Shown here one piece after another: positions 10,700 through 23,130 of a DNA stretch of 64,000 nt; the first letter of the stretch is position 1; each line of letters begins with the position of its first letter. This DNA comes from Hermatobates lingyangjiaoensis (Eukaryota > Arthropoda > Insecta > Hemiptera > Hermatobatidae). The stretch spans positions 372,001-436,000 of the forward strand of contig JAPFBL010000003.1 of assembly GCA_026182355.1 (NCBI GenBank), given 5' to 3'. The notes below the pieces were generated by a model, which was given only the letters and a program-made list of their open reading frames with translations, had not been told where the DNA came from and ran no database searches. The position numbers were made by a program, and so were the translations under genes.

Positions 10700-13600
10700 A
10701 AAGATTAATATAATTTATTTTACACATATTCATAAAAAAATACTATTTAACAATTCATGAACTTACAGTTCTCAATTTTACCCGTCAGGATTAGGTATTA
10801 GCAGTCTCATTAAGAAGTAGGTAGGTACTGACAAATAAAAAAATTAATATTTTAAAATGAAAAAGAATTAATATAAAACTACTTGTAAAGAAAACCAGCA
10901 GCAATATGAGGTGAATATAAAATTGTAAAGCAAGGGGATATGCCAATTTTACAATTTCTGATGATTTTGGGGGTTTTGATAAGTTCATAAAGAAAATGTT
11001 TCAAACAATGTTTGTAGAGGATAAAATTTGTAATCAATTTTGTGTTTTAATATTTACTCTGAACCCTGTTGCTAAAAAAAATTGAAATCTTTACATGATT
11101 AACAATGGTGAGTGGTCCAGAGTCTATTCCAGCTAAACTTTCCACACATCAATCTCCAGATAACGTGAGATGTCAAGTTTCTAACGTAAACATATTTTGT
11201 ATGAACGGAAATGAATTAACGGTCATATTCCTCAACTCCATGTTCGAATTAGTCTCGGACTGATTAACGGCAGTAATAGCTGACTGTGACATTTGTTTCT
11301 TGACTGAGTAGTTTTCTACTTCTAGAGGCGTTACCAAACTGAAAGCTGATGAGCCCTTACACAACCAGTCCACCAGGTAGAGGACTCTAATAGTCTACTG
11401 CGTTACTACATAGGTATATTAGTTTTTCATGTTCTGTCAGCTATTCTATTAACACACTGGCGTCATGCTATGCATCTACCAATCTTATTAACGAGTAGAA
11501 AGTTCACACTCACAATACGAGTAGTATTGGTCTGGTCTGCAAACATCAACCGCTAATCAATTTTTATGTTTACGTTAATATTTAATTTAGTTTAAAACCA
11601 AATTATTGACGAAAACATGAGTACTTCTTAGACGCACTCTTATAATATATCTTGTTTTTTTAAAAGAAAATAGATAATACTGTTTTTCATTAGTTGGTAC
11701 ATAAAAACATTATATTTCTGCGATCTTTAACGCATTCTCAAGTGATTCATAGGAAGAGAGGTCAAAAGAAGGAAGTAGTAAGGTAGAGTGCTGTTGCTAC
11801 AACGAGATATATGTAGGCAGGCTGCAAAAACCCTTTGTATTGTCGCAGAGTTGGACTGGTCTACACAGAAGGTAAAAGTAGTTTACCTTCAAGTTTTTCT
11901 AGAGTAGGCATGAATAATATGTCTGCTTTGAAATGTGGCTGGCACAAGATTTGTCATTTCAAAGGTTCATTACTAGAATCGAACTCCCAACTTTCAGAAG
12001 TACCGAGAGGTAAGTTAATAATTATAGCATACTATATAGATTATAAACAACAAAAAGAAAGTAAAAACAACTATCTTGCATACACTAAAATTCAGTTCTA
12101 ATTTTAAAATAAGCCGTTACCCCAGTAATAAAAATTACTGGTAAACATGTAATCTCCGATGAGGACAAAAAGAGATATTATTGATGATTCCATTAAACCT
12201 GAATACGAAAATGTCCGATGATTTTTTATCTAAGAAAACAAGTTTTTATTAGCGACTGAACTATATACAGAGAGGATATAATAATGGGTTTTATAATTTT
12301 AAATAAACTTACTCAATTAAAACGATACTATTAAACTGTTAAATTACATGTGATATCATGACCATTTTATCAGTTAAGATGGTATGGATGGTTAGTGTTT
12401 GGTATTTCATTTTTAGAAATTGAAATACCCAAATCAGTTTGAACAGTTCACTGGTTCAGTCAATCTGGGCTTATTTTCAAAGAACATAAATAAAACTGTT
12501 AATGCAGTACTTATAAGAATGTAGCAGGCCTTTGTACTGCCCATGCCCAGCTTATCTAGTGCAATGCTTGTAAGTCCAGTGGAATTGACCGCACTTATAT
12601 TGGCATTAGGAAGTTTCTAAAGGTAAGGAGCTTTCTAATAGTTTTGAGAAAAATGGGTTAATTTGAAATCAAAAACAGAGCTAAATAACATAGGATCATT
12701 ATAGATAAGGTAAGAACAGAAATGGAAGATAAGATACATACAAGTGTAATGAAATTTATATTTTGTATTTAAACTTAAAAAAATTAGTTTAAAAAGCAAA
12801 ATTCCTCTCTCAAAAATATTGAAGCTATAGCTTTATGCTGTGAAAGTGAAAAAGCAATTTGTTATGAACACTGAGACTGTGTTCACCAAGTGAGCCTAAG
12901 TGAAACAGTTTGTGGCTACCACCATCCAACAAGATGAGTGAGTGGTAGTAGTACATGACAAAAGTTTCTTGCATTCGACACACCAGTAGCCTTATGCGTT
13001 ATCCTTGAGCAAGATATCTAACCTACCTGCCTTCCCTGTGTCCTTACCTATTATAGTGAAGTAAAGAAAAATATATTATATATATATATATATATATAAC
13101 AATATTTCAGATAATTTTATTAATTTTTTTTTATTCCTTATATGATATTTCAAAACGGCATTTTATATCTTTTACTGTTTCATAAATCTTTATTTATTTT
13201 CATTTTTATCCCCACTCATTCTCGTTTTCCCATCTCACTTTTTATCAATCATGATAGGTCGGTCCTAGGGATTCTACTACTCAGCGCTTTTTACGACAAA
13301 GAAAACCACTTATTCTCCTGATGTTGGTGAGAATAAGTTTGTGGACTATTTTAGTAAAAACTGCAATATTTGCGAACCGTTTAATTAATTATATATATAT
13401 ATATATCAATTTTAGGTAACATTCCTATATCCCAGCCGACTAGGAAACTGCTTCCACGTTAAATCCACTGACACTCTAATGAAGTTTTAAAGCTGTTCAA
13501 CACTAGACAGTGTTAAAAATAAACCTTTCAAATAACTTTCTTGACTCTTTGATCACTCTTAAAACCGATGGGTAAGAATCTCATATTGGACCTGAGAAGG

Positions 13601-15990
13601 TAAACCTACTATGCAGAACAAAATTGTCATAACAACATTGTTTCGATTAATTATGCTACAACTTTGAATAATTAATTTAGAGAAAGTTAATTATTAAATA
13701 ATAATTTATTAAATTAAAATTAACTTAAATTTATTTATTTATAAAGAAAATAAATTAAGTAATTTAGATTTATGAATATTAATTAATTTAGAGAAATTAA
13801 TTAATTAATTAATCATATCTTCTTTCTTCCCCTGAGTTACAACTGTTTCATTTCCATGTGATTCTTCTCCATCACTACATCGGAGCTACACACTGACATA
13901 GAAAAGAGTCGGAGGAAAATGTGGTCATGGGCGGCACTACATACCAAGCGGCATTTTAGGGATATTTTTATAAAACAAATGTCTGTCTGTATGTCCCTTT
14001 GCTCAACAGAAATTACTAAATGATTCCACATATGAATGGTTGTAGTGTAACTGTCTTGTAAATTTTTCAGATCAAGTTTTAGTGAAAAACAATTTATAAA
14101 CTCTCACATATAATTAAAAACAAGAGTAAAAAGTCTCGTTGTGTGTGCGCTAAAAATAAATCACAACTTTATTCGTAAGTCAGTCTTGAATGTCCTATAT
14201 GAACTACTTATAGATCATATATGTAGATATAGATAAATGATAGAAAAAATTGAAAGTATAATATATAGAATAAAATCTTACAAAAACTAATGACTTTAAA
14301 AAAATCTGAAGCACATAATCAATTAGAAGTTTCATTCTCCACTCAGATAGGTAATATTTTTCTCTACGACACATACAGCATTAAAAAATATCAAAAATCT
14401 ACAAAACTGTAAAATAATATAATTGGCATTTGTTATTAGGTTTAATTGTTACATTAATCCTCGTCAATGATGCAGTGTTCTTTCCAAGTGTTTTTTTTTT
14501 TGGGGGGAGGTTAAAGGTCTGAAAATCTTTTATTCGTCTGCATTGGTGCAGAATAAGAACTGTAAGTTAATTCTTTCTAACTCCTACAACAATAGGCTTT
14601 CAACTTTAGTGCTGCTCAAGGAGAGGTAAGTTTGTCTGTTATATGGTAACCATTTAAGTTATGGGCAAGCCACTTACCGGATTATAGAACTAATTAACAT
14701 TTATTCTTTTTTTAAGACCTATAAATGTACATTAAGTAAAATTCAATTTAAATTAATAAATTTATTCATTAATTATAACTTATAAATAATATTTAATACA
14801 AATTAATATATAATATTTTAGTTTATAAATTTATTTTTCTTTTATAACTGATACCTATAAAGTTCATAGATAGACCTTTATTTATGAATACGAATCTAAT
14901 ATTCGTCTTTATTAGTTACTTTAGTTTTAACGAATTCTGATTCACCTGTAATGTAGCTTTGATATTATACAGATACACTTCCATACAGAAATGGTAAAAA
15001 TGTATTTTTACAGTAATATTTAAAGGATAACTTGATCATTTAATTATTAATATTTATTAATAATTATTTATTTATTATTATTATTGTTATCATTATTATT
15101 TTTCCAGAAACTTACAAGATTCTGGATTTTTTTATCAAGATAGATAGGTATAGAATATCCTTGTTCTCTGTTCAGTACATATGAAGCCATGATAACGTTT
15201 GCAGTTATGATTTTAACTGCTAGAGGGCATTAAATGGAATCACTATATTTATTGATACATGCAGAGGTTCGTTAAAGCAGTTGATAACTTGGCTTTCTCA
15301 GGTTTTGTCAATGGGGTAAAATATTTACCTCACAGTTTTCAATTTCAAGGTTCGTCACAGTGCAATATCTACACGTGCAAAATTCTAATCTTTTGTACAC
15401 ACTTGAACTGTCACCAAAACTAATTCGATATGCAAGGCAGCTGAAGAAACGACAGGTTAAATACGTTGAAATATCATAATTTGTTAAATCCAAATTTATA
15501 TTTTGTGGAATGGTCGTTACTTGACGTAACTACAGCATTCCAAATAGGGAGTCTGTTAAACAGATTAATGCCACTTATACTAAACAGCTAGTTAAGTGCC
15601 TACGCTATAACCCCTGAGTGGTGTAGTGTCGGCACAGGTATTGCCAGATGTTTGCTTTCTATAGTCCTACAGCCTACTACATTCTTTAAATCAATGTTGG
15701 AAGTTTTTCTTATAGAGAGTAATATTAACGCCACTGCAGAATGAGATATTAATGTACTCTGACCTCCAATTAATTATGATTATTAAACGTGGACATTTAT
15801 TTCTATATGAAGCAGCTTGTAAATATATTCTAATCAAAATTATGTGTTTGTTTAAGAAATATTATGAATGTCATACCATTGTCATGCTTATCAGAACCGT
15901 TTAAGATAGCTAAACATGCATGCTAGTCTAAGATTAAGGTTTACAGCAATAGAGAAAGCAAGAAAGTAATAAGAAAGAGTGATGGAAGAC
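10700..15990. other. Long non-coding stretch with microsatellites
   Basis: AT-rich intron-like DNA 3' of the 15991-16149 exon. It holds (AT)n runs at about 13074-13099 and 13391-13406 and TTAATTAA-rich tracts at 13660-13815. A block near 12990-13050 carries CCTTGAGCAAGATATCTAAC, a motif seen in some SINE-type repeats. A B-box-like GAGTTCGATTCT lies on the minus strand near 11970-11990 without a convincing A box. No gene is supported. Confidence 0.45.
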
Positions 15991-16149
15991 CTATAGATGA
16001 GGTGGCCGAGTGAAGGATGGGCTGAGGGCGAGAGTGGGGAGGCGAGTGCCTGGGGGCCGGAGGCAGGGCGTTGGGGGCGGCACCACTGAACAGGCGCACC
16101 CGCTCGGCCAGGCTGAGTCTGGAGGGCTCGTCCTCTGCTTCGTCCACAC
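15991..16149 (-). CDS. SVIL: Supervillin-like gene, exon with the LSLAERVRLF motif
   Basis: Internal exon of 159 nt. The acceptor is TTGACAG at 16156-16150 and the donor TATAG|GTCTTCC at 15990. It enters with two bases of a split codon and leaves with one, so it is phase 1 on both sides, like the 17502-17612 exon. The product starts VDEAEDEPSRLSLAERVRLF and continues as a Pro/Ser/His-rich segment. An acidic patch followed by the SLSLAE(R/K)-x-x-LF motif is characteristic of the N-terminal half of supervillins, a membrane-associated scaffold that binds F-actin and myosin II. The GC-rich codons stand out sharply from the AT-rich flanks. An alternative acceptor (ACTAG before 16165) would add VVVLT and change the entry phase to 0. 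Neither acceptor has a good pyrimidine tract, so the 5' border is the weak point. Confidence 0.75.
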   Translation of the reverse strand: MWTKQRTSPPDSAWPSGCACSVVPPPTPCLRPPGTRLPTLALSPSFTRPPHL

Positions 16150-16164
16150 CTGTCAACACCACCA

Positions 16165-17501
16165 CCTAGTGCGTGCTCCTACCCACCTCTCCCCACAGTA
16201 CACACTTCTTAGCAGCATCACTATAAGACTAGTCAGCCATCATAACCCGCAAGTAGGGCTACTCACTCCACTAGTTTCACTAACAGTCAACTGAGTAGGT
16301 TAAGTCTTTCATTCGGTCTTGTACGTCACTCAATCGTTTACTATTTGATTATTCGTATGCTTTAATCTTTTATTTCAGTCTTCTGTTGTCTCCATCTGTG
16401 ATAGAAATAAACACCAGAAGAACTTCATGCATTTTTAGAAAAAATAATCAAATATCAAATTTAGTGACTGACTGACGGATAGTCCGAACACAGTACTACA
16501 CCTCTACAGAAGCTCTGTTGATCCAAAAGCGGAAGTGAGAGGCGCCAAAGCTACAGTCATGATGATTATTATTCCAATAATAAGTTCCCCATGTAGTTCA
16601 TAACTCCAAATCAAGTTAACAATTGCTGTTGTCACAGTATTCTAAAATGCATACTTAATTATTGGCCAAAATTACAAGTTCCTGCCTTTGTTCACGAATA
16701 ATTATGCAATACGATTTAACTGATTAAGTATACGGGAAAGGACTTAAGTCATCAAGACTCTACGAAACACTAACTTACGATGGATGGCGGTGTATTTCTG
16801 TAGTATCTGTGCAGAACAGTTACACACATAGGAATACAGGTCTCCGTGCTACCATCATTGTTAGAAAACAAACTTGTTATGAACTGCACAACATTTAATT
16901 TACCTCTTCATCCGACCCATTCGGACCATGTCCAACTTCTGGAGGATACTTCATACGACAGAAAACTTCCAAAACCGGTCTTACTTGTCTGACATTAGTC
17001 TAGTAGCAATGTATCAAATAACTTTGTAGATGAAAACTTGTTATCATACAAAACTTTTTTAAAGCAAACTTGGCATTCTTACACACTGGAAACTGCATTT
17101 TGTAAACAACAATTTGTATTATGATGACTTATAATATTTTATGAAACTAGTAGTCGAAATATAAATCTTACGAAAATTAGAGTCAACTAAAACCGTGGTT
17201 TGACTTTATTGTATAGATAAATACTTGTAATATTCGACACCATCTTGGTTGTAAAACGATAAAGTGATTTAAATAAGTAATTCTATAAGTAGCTGAACTA
17301 GTAAATTATAAGGCAAGGAATTGTAACCAACAGGAATTAAGAATACTTCGCCTGTCTGTTAAAACCCTATGCGGAGAGAAGTGAGTAGGAAGATAGATTG
17401 TAGAGATACCCACAAGGACAAAGAAGTCCTTGTACCCAGAGTAAGGGAAGACGAAGTAAGATAAGAAGAGGAGACGTAGACTGAATGTGAAGGATACTCA
17501 C
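16165..17501. other. Short intron with one coding-like patch
   Basis: The 1.35-kb intron between two supervillin-like exons. On the minus strand at about 16912-17000 an open stretch reads EVFCRMKYPPEVGHGPNG and ends at a donor-like GAG|GTAAAT. It has no convincing acceptor, and its phases do not fit between the flanking exons. It is more likely a retroelement scrap than an exon. Confidence 0.45.
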
Positions 17502-17612
17502 TCTCGAGGGCCTGGTTATTCCGTCTAGCCTGCTCCACCTCGCCCAGGGTGACTGGCTGGGTGCTGAACCTTGAGTTAACGTCATTTCGGTTGACTCGAG
17601 ACCTCACTCCCA
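17502..17612 (-). CDS. SVIL: Supervillin-like gene, exon with the RFSTQPVT motif
   Basis: Internal exon of 111 nt with a clear acceptor (GTTTTGTTATAG ending at 17613) and a consensus donor (GAGA|GTGAGTAT at 17501). Two bases complete the first codon and one is left over at the end, so it is phase 1 to phase 1. The product GVRSRVNRNDVNSRFSTQPV continues TLGEVEQARRNNQALE. A basic stretch followed by RFxTQPVTxxEV is a conserved element of the supervillin N-terminal region in animals, which makes this the most diagnostic exon in the window. Joined to 15991-16149 the shared codon becomes Ser. Splice sites, phase, codon use and motif all agree, and I am fairly confident it is a real exon. The family name is slightly less certain because no gelsolin repeat is visible here. 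Confidence 0.8.
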
Positions 17613-18249
17613 CTATAACAAAACCATCAACACTTTAGTGCATTTCCTTAAAATTTTAACCAATTAGAAACAATCTAAAATTAAACTAAAACTATTACAC
17701 AGGTCCAAAAATATCATTTATAATGAAAAAAATAAAGGATAATATTTCAGTAAGGGCTTATTTAAAAAACAGTGTTCTTGAAATTTTAATAATATTTTTC
17801 GGTTAATTCAAAAAGTATGCTTTTTAACTCCATCTTCAGTAAACTGGATACAAATTTAGGAAAAGACAAAGTGTCAGAAGTTAAAAGGAATGAATTCCAA
17901 ACTGCTAGGACTAGTGCAAAGGAGGAGTGAAAAGTACACGGACATGATTTTCTCATGAATCAGACAAAATAAACATAATACTTAATTTAAATTTGTCACT
18001 TCTACAGTAAATATTACATTTCATAATCAGTTTTTAAATTTTTTTGAGACACGTAATGAGGAAGTTTGGAAACATCTGGAGTAATGGCTTCGGATCACTA
18101 GCTCTGTTGGTGAAACAATTAGCTCATGTTTCACCGCTCAGTTGCTTTTTGATCAATTGATAAAAAAAAATCAAATCGCTATGGAGAAAGAATAATTAAA
18201 TAAATATATAGCAATCATTCTGAAATTACACAATAAAAGTTGGTTAAGG

Positions 18250-18370
18250 CTACAATTCTTCCTGTTTCTTAGTTAATAGTCGAATGTGGCTGTCAGATTC
18301 TAATAATTTTAGAATCCGGTATTTTATTCTAAAATAAAAACTTTTATTTCGATTTCACCAACCATGACAT
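18250..18370. repeat. Direct repeat X, copy 1
   Basis: About 117 bp starting ATTCTTCCTGTTTCTTAG and ending GATTTCACCAACCATGACAT. It recurs almost unchanged 839 bp downstream (19089-19208). Contains no gene. The high identity points to a recent local duplication or to two insertions of one short element. Confidence 0.85.
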
Positions 18371-18820
18371 TGTTACGAATAAATAGTGTGTTTTGTCGTA
18401 CTCAGCAATATCGCACAAATCAAAGTATCCGTTGCGGATATACATACTACAATTAACGCTTTCAAAGAAGAACAGTCAACAAAGTCTGCAAGTTTTCATA
18501 TTTCCAATAGCTTAACTCCAATAACACTGTAAAACTCATATAACATTTGATTTGCAGAATTTTATTGAAAATTACTCCAATTCTCAACAAGCCATAGCTT
18601 TCCCTTTTCATAACGTTTTTTTTCTTCGAATACTAACCCCTTGCTCCTATACACTTCTTCCACTAATACCTGCTGAAAATGCATAAACAAGTTCGAAGAG
18701 GAGTTACAAAAAAGTCTTATATGAGTGAAAAACTCCCATTTCAACATATTAATCATTAGGCAAGTTTTTACTTTAAATTATCATAGTGTTTATCAAAACA
18801 ATTCTAATTTCAGGAAGTAT

Positions 18821-18915
18821 AAATCACTGAATTATTATTTAGTCCTCTTAATAAACATTTAATATTTTAAAAACATACATATTGCACAACAGAGTACCAC
18901 AGTAATAATCTCACA
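18821..18915. repeat. Direct repeat Y, copy 1
   Basis: About 95 bp, AATCACTGAATTATTATTTA through GAGTACCACAGTAATAATCTC. It is repeated at 19533-19628, where it forms the loop of a large foldback. The offset (about 711 bp) differs from that of repeat X, so the two pairs are not one simple tandem duplication. Confidence 0.85.
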
Positions 18916-19088
18916 GAGGTTCTTACTCAAGATATTATTAAATAAACCCATCGTAACTTGTGAATTGTTGTTGTAGTCGTCCAACCGGTTATATTTTATA
19001 GTTTGCTATCTATGTTATTGTTTATGTTCTGTGACTATTGTGTCCTTTAAAAAAAAATATTGAGTATATTATTAGATGACATAGTCAG

Positions 19089-19208
19089 CGAGATTCTTCC
19101 TGTTTCTTAGTTAATAGCCGAATGTGGCTATCAGATTCTAATAATTTTAGAATCCGTATTTTATTCTAAAATAAAAACTTTTATTTCGATTTCACCAACC
19201 ACGACATT
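19089..19208. repeat. Direct repeat X, copy 2
   Basis: Second copy of the repeat at 18250-18370 with only scattered single-base differences, for example AGCCGAATGTGGCTATC for AGTCGAATGTGGCTGTC. Lies immediately upstream of the foldback at 19430-19712. Confidence 0.85.
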
Positions 19209-19429
19209 GGTGAAATAAAATAAGTAAATAATTATTTCACCATTATTTATTTATTTGTAAATAAATAACAGGAGCTTAATAAAAAAGTATGCTTTTTTGA
19301 CTTCTCAGCGAGTAATTTTATATTCCTTAATGTCAAAATGTTTATTATAAATTCTAATTCTAAGGTAGTGCAATCAGTTATTATGTGACATTTACTAATT
19401 GTAGGGGAAAAGGCTAATGGAATAGTCTC

Positions 19430-19712
19430 CACATATAGAAATTTAATAATATAAACAACGCGTTTCGAACACGTAGTGTTTTTCTTCAGGCATTAACTAA
19501 GGGTGAGTGTCTCTGGTACAACTGACTGACATAATCACTAAATTATTATTTAGTCCTCCTAATAAACATTTAATATTTTAAAAACATACATATTGCACCA
19601 TAGAGTACCACAATAATAATCTCTGACAACAGTCAGTTGTACCACAGACACTCACCCTTAGTTAATGTCTGAAGAAGAACACTACGTGTTCGAAACGATA
19701 TTAAACAAAAGG
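19430..19712. repeat. Foldback element with GAACAC/GTGTTC hammerhead-like module
   Basis: Inverted repeat. The left arm, 19455-19525, contains AACAACGCGTTTCGAACACG, and the right arm, 19623-19700, contains its complement in TGTCTGAAGAAGAACACTAC. The right arm shows CTGAAGA (19669-19675), A, a GAACAC-TAC-GTGTTC stem and GAAAC (19692-19696). The loop is repeat Y copy 2. It belongs with the foldbacks at 31420-31680 and 35480-35655, which share the GCGTTTCGAACAC and TCTTCAG blocks. Interpreted as two PLE-like termini joined head to head. Confidence 0.75.
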
Positions 19713-20899
19713 CTGTAAAAAAAGGATATTTAATATTAGATGCAACAGTACTGATCAAACATATACACAGAAATCAAATAGTCTGCTTTGGTAAACAATA
19801 AGTCTGCAATGTAATCTACCGTCTATTGTTACGTTCATTATTCTCTATTTGAAACATAGAAAAGTGAAAGAATTCAATGGAGTCAACATTTCAAAATAGA
19901 ATTTTCAAAAGAACACGTATTAAAGTCTTCTGCCACTAGAAAATGAGTTTTGCTAATTAGTTTGTTTGTGTGTGAGAGAAGGTTCTCTCATAAACCGAAG
20001 AGAGTTAAAATTACTAAATTTAATATTTAATTTCTGCTATTCCTGAGACGCAACAGCACTTTATATAAAAGAAATTGATGCTTTTTGTTTTGATAAAAAT
20101 CTGTCCATAAAAAGCGATGATTATTGTTTATCAGATAAAAAATGCAAAAAAAACGTTCTCTAATGGTGATAAACGAACTTTTAAAGGAGTATTTGTTTGA
20201 ACTGATAGTGATATTAAACAAAAGAAAGTAAAATATACATACAAATATTACATTAAACCCCAATTGAAAATGAAAGAGAGAAATTATAGAAAAACATTTG
20301 ACAAAAAAGCATTAAAAGCACTACCGTGATACAACAAGCGCTGCCCTAACAAATCCACTGACATTGTCAATTAGGTAAATAAATGAATGTAGTGCAGCGT
20401 CTCTCACCAGATTGCTACTAGCACTCCTGGTGAGAAATTTTGAAAGCTTTGTTCGTAAACGTTATGAATTACGTTTTAGAGACATTTATAATTTTTAAAA
20501 TAATAACTTCTGACAATATTATAGGCCATAATTTATTTTTTTATTAATTTAGTTTATAAACAAGTGTATATTTATGATGATGTCATTATTGTCACGAGGC
20601 GGTTCAAACCAGTTTTTTTTTGTTTGTAGCTAGAATTTATCAACAAACAAATTCTTTTATTTATCAACAAACTTTACTTACATAAAGTAAACATCCCTCT
20701 TTATTTGGTACTGGCACATAGCAAATCACTATATCTATTGACCTTCAATACAGGTTAAAATTCCGTTTCAATATGTAAAGTTTGTATCTTTGTACACTTG
20801 TTAATATATGGTATAAAGAAATTTCTGCGAGATAAAAAAAGAGAAGGCACTAATATACATAAACATTATATTTTAATTGAAGAAATCAAAGCATGAATA
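19713..20899. other. Non-coding stretch, nothing recognised
   Basis: AT-rich intronic sequence. A minus-strand frame at 20027-20263 is hydrophobic and A/T-driven, and has no splice borders or recognisable domain. Confidence 0.45.
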
Positions 20900-21140
20900 G
20901 AAGAGGAGGGCAAAGCGGCCTAGTGCCACTGAACTGCGAGCAGGTTGTACCCTATCTATAGAACGTTTAAAAAGAGCATCAGGCTGACAGCAGAGTGGGA
21001 CGGTGAATCACCTACAGCACGTCTCATCGGGTCACCTCGCCTCACCTCAAGTAGCCCAAACCACCGCAAAACAACTCCTCCTCCGCCCATTACCGTCCTA
21101 ACCAACAAAACTAATATCACTACATCTCGGCGTCTGTTTT
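20900..21140. other. GC-richer block, unresolved exon candidate
   Basis: An island of higher GC within the 14.6-kb intron. On the minus strand a good pyrimidine-rich acceptor (CTCTTTTTAAACG...TATAG, ending at 20956) precedes a frame reading RVQPARSSVALGRF. Cut at 20935, it would make a 21-nt microexon of phase 1 to phase 1, compatible with its neighbours. The donor there (GCA|GTTCAG) is weak. On the plus strand the same DNA gives a Ser/Pro/Thr-rich frame. I cannot decide whether either is used. Confidence 0.2.
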
Positions 21141-21209
21141 AACGGGATTTCGGGAATAAATATGCCATCCTTCACTACATGATGCACGACAACCTTATTA
21201 GTAGCATAT

Positions 21210-21272
21210 ACGTAGAGAGAGAAAGAAAGAAAAAGAGTGAAGAGAGAGAGAGTGAGAGAGAGAGAGAGAGAA
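21210..21272. repeat. (GA)n microsatellite
   Basis: Purine-rich GA and GAAA repeats with a few interruptions. Simple sequence, no coding role. Confidence 0.9.
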
Positions 21273-21360
21273 GTGATAATAACCCTTTCATTTCCATAAC
21301 CGATTTCTACATTTACATAACATATGTCTAAAATCACCTTAAATAAACTAAAAAATCAGA

Positions 21361-21463
21361 CTAAAACAGGACCGCTTGTTACGGTTGAAAGATCTTAGTC
21401 TTGTTTTCCCATTTCTTATTGTGGTTTGATCATTGATTGGTATTTTACATGATTATGTGAAAT

Positions 21464-21495
<32 letters not shown>
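21361..21495 (+). mobile_element. PLE-C 3' end followed by (AT)n
   Basis: Plus-oriented PLE-C terminus: GACCGCTTGTTACGGTTGAA, then AGATCTTAGTCTTGTTTTCC, the CCATTTCTTATTGTGGTTTG block and TGATTATGTGAAATC, ending in a (TA)n run at 21469-21494. Only the second half of the structured module is present (CCGC, TTACGG, TTGAAAG); the CTGACGA part lies outside or is lost. The next sequence (21505 on) is the start of a PLE reading frame, the order expected at a terminal-repeat/ORF junction of a tandem PLE copy. Confidence 0.78.
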
Positions 21496-21497
<2 letters not shown>

Positions 21498-21504
21498 CCC
21501 GAGT

Positions 21505-21660
21505 AACTGAGAAGAGCCTGTAGGACATTAGAGAAACTCTCAAAAAAGGTAACCAAGCATGAGATTGGCATAAAATGTTTAGAAAAAGAAGGACTGCTAC
21601 CAACCTTCACTAATATATATAAAACGAAGGAAGTTATATTACATTTACAATGTTCAAACT
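21505..21660 (+). pseudogene. PLE reverse-transcriptase protein, N-terminal fragment
   Basis: Plus-strand open stretch that begins inside the element and ends at a TGA at about 21659. It encodes CRTLEKLSKKVTKHEIGI, then CLEKEGLLPTFTNIYKTKE. PLE proteins begin with a basic, helical leader before the reverse transcriptase core in which a Leu-Leu-Pro-x-(F/Y)-T-N-I motif is frequent. The same motif recurs at 52.6 kb (LLPSYTNIY) and 52.9 kb (LLPTFTNIY). Its position directly after a PLE-C terminus and (AT)n fits a 3'-truncated PLE body. Too short to be functional. Confidence 0.6.
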
Positions 21661-21719
21661 GAGTTAGGCTCACTTTTATATTGTTAGTTAGGTTGCACTA
21701 ACAACACTATAAACATCTA

Positions 21720-22240
21720 CATTGGGAGCCCTAAATTTGGCCTAACTCAAATGTATTTAGGGTAGGGATTCTTTAACGAGTAGACCAACGACGAACGAAT
21801 ATATCAGCGCATTATTGTTAGTGCACGTCGTAACTAGCAGCTCCAAACTAGAGGCCTTCTACTGCTCGATTACTGTGCTATTATAACTTGTACTGTCAGT
21901 AACTCATGTCAGATATTAAGCTCATCTGTATAGTATGTCGCATTCGCGGTCATGTGGTCTTGTTGGTCATAGTTTTCAATGCTGTTAGTCATGAGTTGAG
22001 AAATTAGTAAGTAGATGAAGTAACTGTTGAGTGAAGTTGAGGAAGGTTGGTGGCAGGATTGAGAGCTTATACAAGGAGGTTTGGATGAGTAGGTAGCTTG
22101 TTGCCATCATTGGTAGTAAGTCGGGTAATGTAGCTATAGATTTATTCACCTCCCGAGTGAATAACGCAAGGGCAAGAGTAGGTATTGAACCCCTGATCTA
22201 TTATCATTATGGTAACCGTATTAATTATGGTCATACGGGG
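21720..22240 (-). repeat. SINE copy, expanded or interrupted
   Basis: The right part (about 22140-22240) read on the minus strand has a degenerate tRNA-like head with a B-box-like GGGGTTCAATACC. The left end (21722-21790) carries the SINE 3' body: CGTTAAAGAATCCCTACCC, then AATTTAGGGCTCCCAATG. The element is about 300 bp longer than the 210-bp copy at 38.0 kb, so other sequence lies between its two ends. Confidence 0.5.
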
Positions 22241-22361
22241 TTGAAGTTACATACTTCATATTATAATAAATGTTGTTTTATACATTGCTCATACTAAGAG
22301 GCAGGTATAACACCAACATGAGCGCGAAGAGAATTCTTTCACCCGTACATATTTACTGTAT

Positions 22362-23130
22362 TTGTTACTTTACTATAAGTAAAGTATAGTGATGGTGAAA
22401 AAATTCGATCTCGAGATTTTGACGGAATTACATGTTTTGAGGTCCCAGAAGTCGTTTTATGAAGTTTTTACGATGATGTCTGTGTGTGTGTGGGTGGGTG
22501 GGTGCGTGTGTTAGCATTGCTTGTTACCACGCTACGGTCCAGAATCATAGATAGATCAAGTTGATATTTTACACAAAATGGGCCTCATAGGGAAGAAGAT
22601 CCCTATTGTTTGGGAAGAATTATGCATGATGGGAAAGTCACTTTTTTTGCCAAAAACCGTATTTTTTAAAACATTTATTTCTCCTAAACTGATAACCCTA
22701 GAATTTTGAAATTTTGACATTATCTTTGAGGTTACAAATGAAACAAACGAAAAATATATTCAGAATTTTAAATCAACAGGAAATATTTTTTTTCAATAAA
22801 ATGTACAAATTTTGACTTATAATTCAATCTCAATCCTTGTGAAAGCGATACAAGCCATACTGTTTGACGGATCAAAAGAAACTATGCCTAAAAATAGAAC
22901 ATTATTTGGAGAATGAGTTGAAATATTTTTTTTCAAAATTACATTCGCAAATGGGGCGTTGCAATACGATTTGTGTTTTCAGAAAATGTTTTTTTGACGC
23001 TAAACGGCTCATTAAAAAATAATGAAAATTTGACCAAAAATGGAACAAAAAATTAGCAATTCATAAAAAAGAAATCATGAAGTTTCAATTACGGGAAAGA
23101 GCAATAACGCTATAAAAACTGTTTGTTTAT
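22362..23130 (+). repeat. R1 interspersed repeat, long copy
   Basis: Begins with the perfect palindrome TACTTTACTATAAGTAAAGTA, after which come GAGATTTTGACGGA, ACATGTTTTGAGGTCC, a (GT)n-like run at 22483-22510, GCATGATGGGAAAGTCAC and TGTTTGACGGATCAAA. All of these appear in the same order at 49885-50560. No open frame is conserved. The palindromic end and the order of blocks argue for one repeat family. It is not assigned to a known class. Confidence 0.65.

Noticed and set aside
16912..17000. An extra exon between two supervillin-like exons (EVFCRMKYPPEVGHGPNG)
   Set aside because: No pyrimidine-rich acceptor, and phases do not fit; the flanking exons already join in phase without it.
20935..20955. 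A 21-nt microexon (RVQPAR)
   Set aside because: Phases fit and the acceptor is good, but the donor is weak and the frame runs on past it; kept only as an unresolved block.
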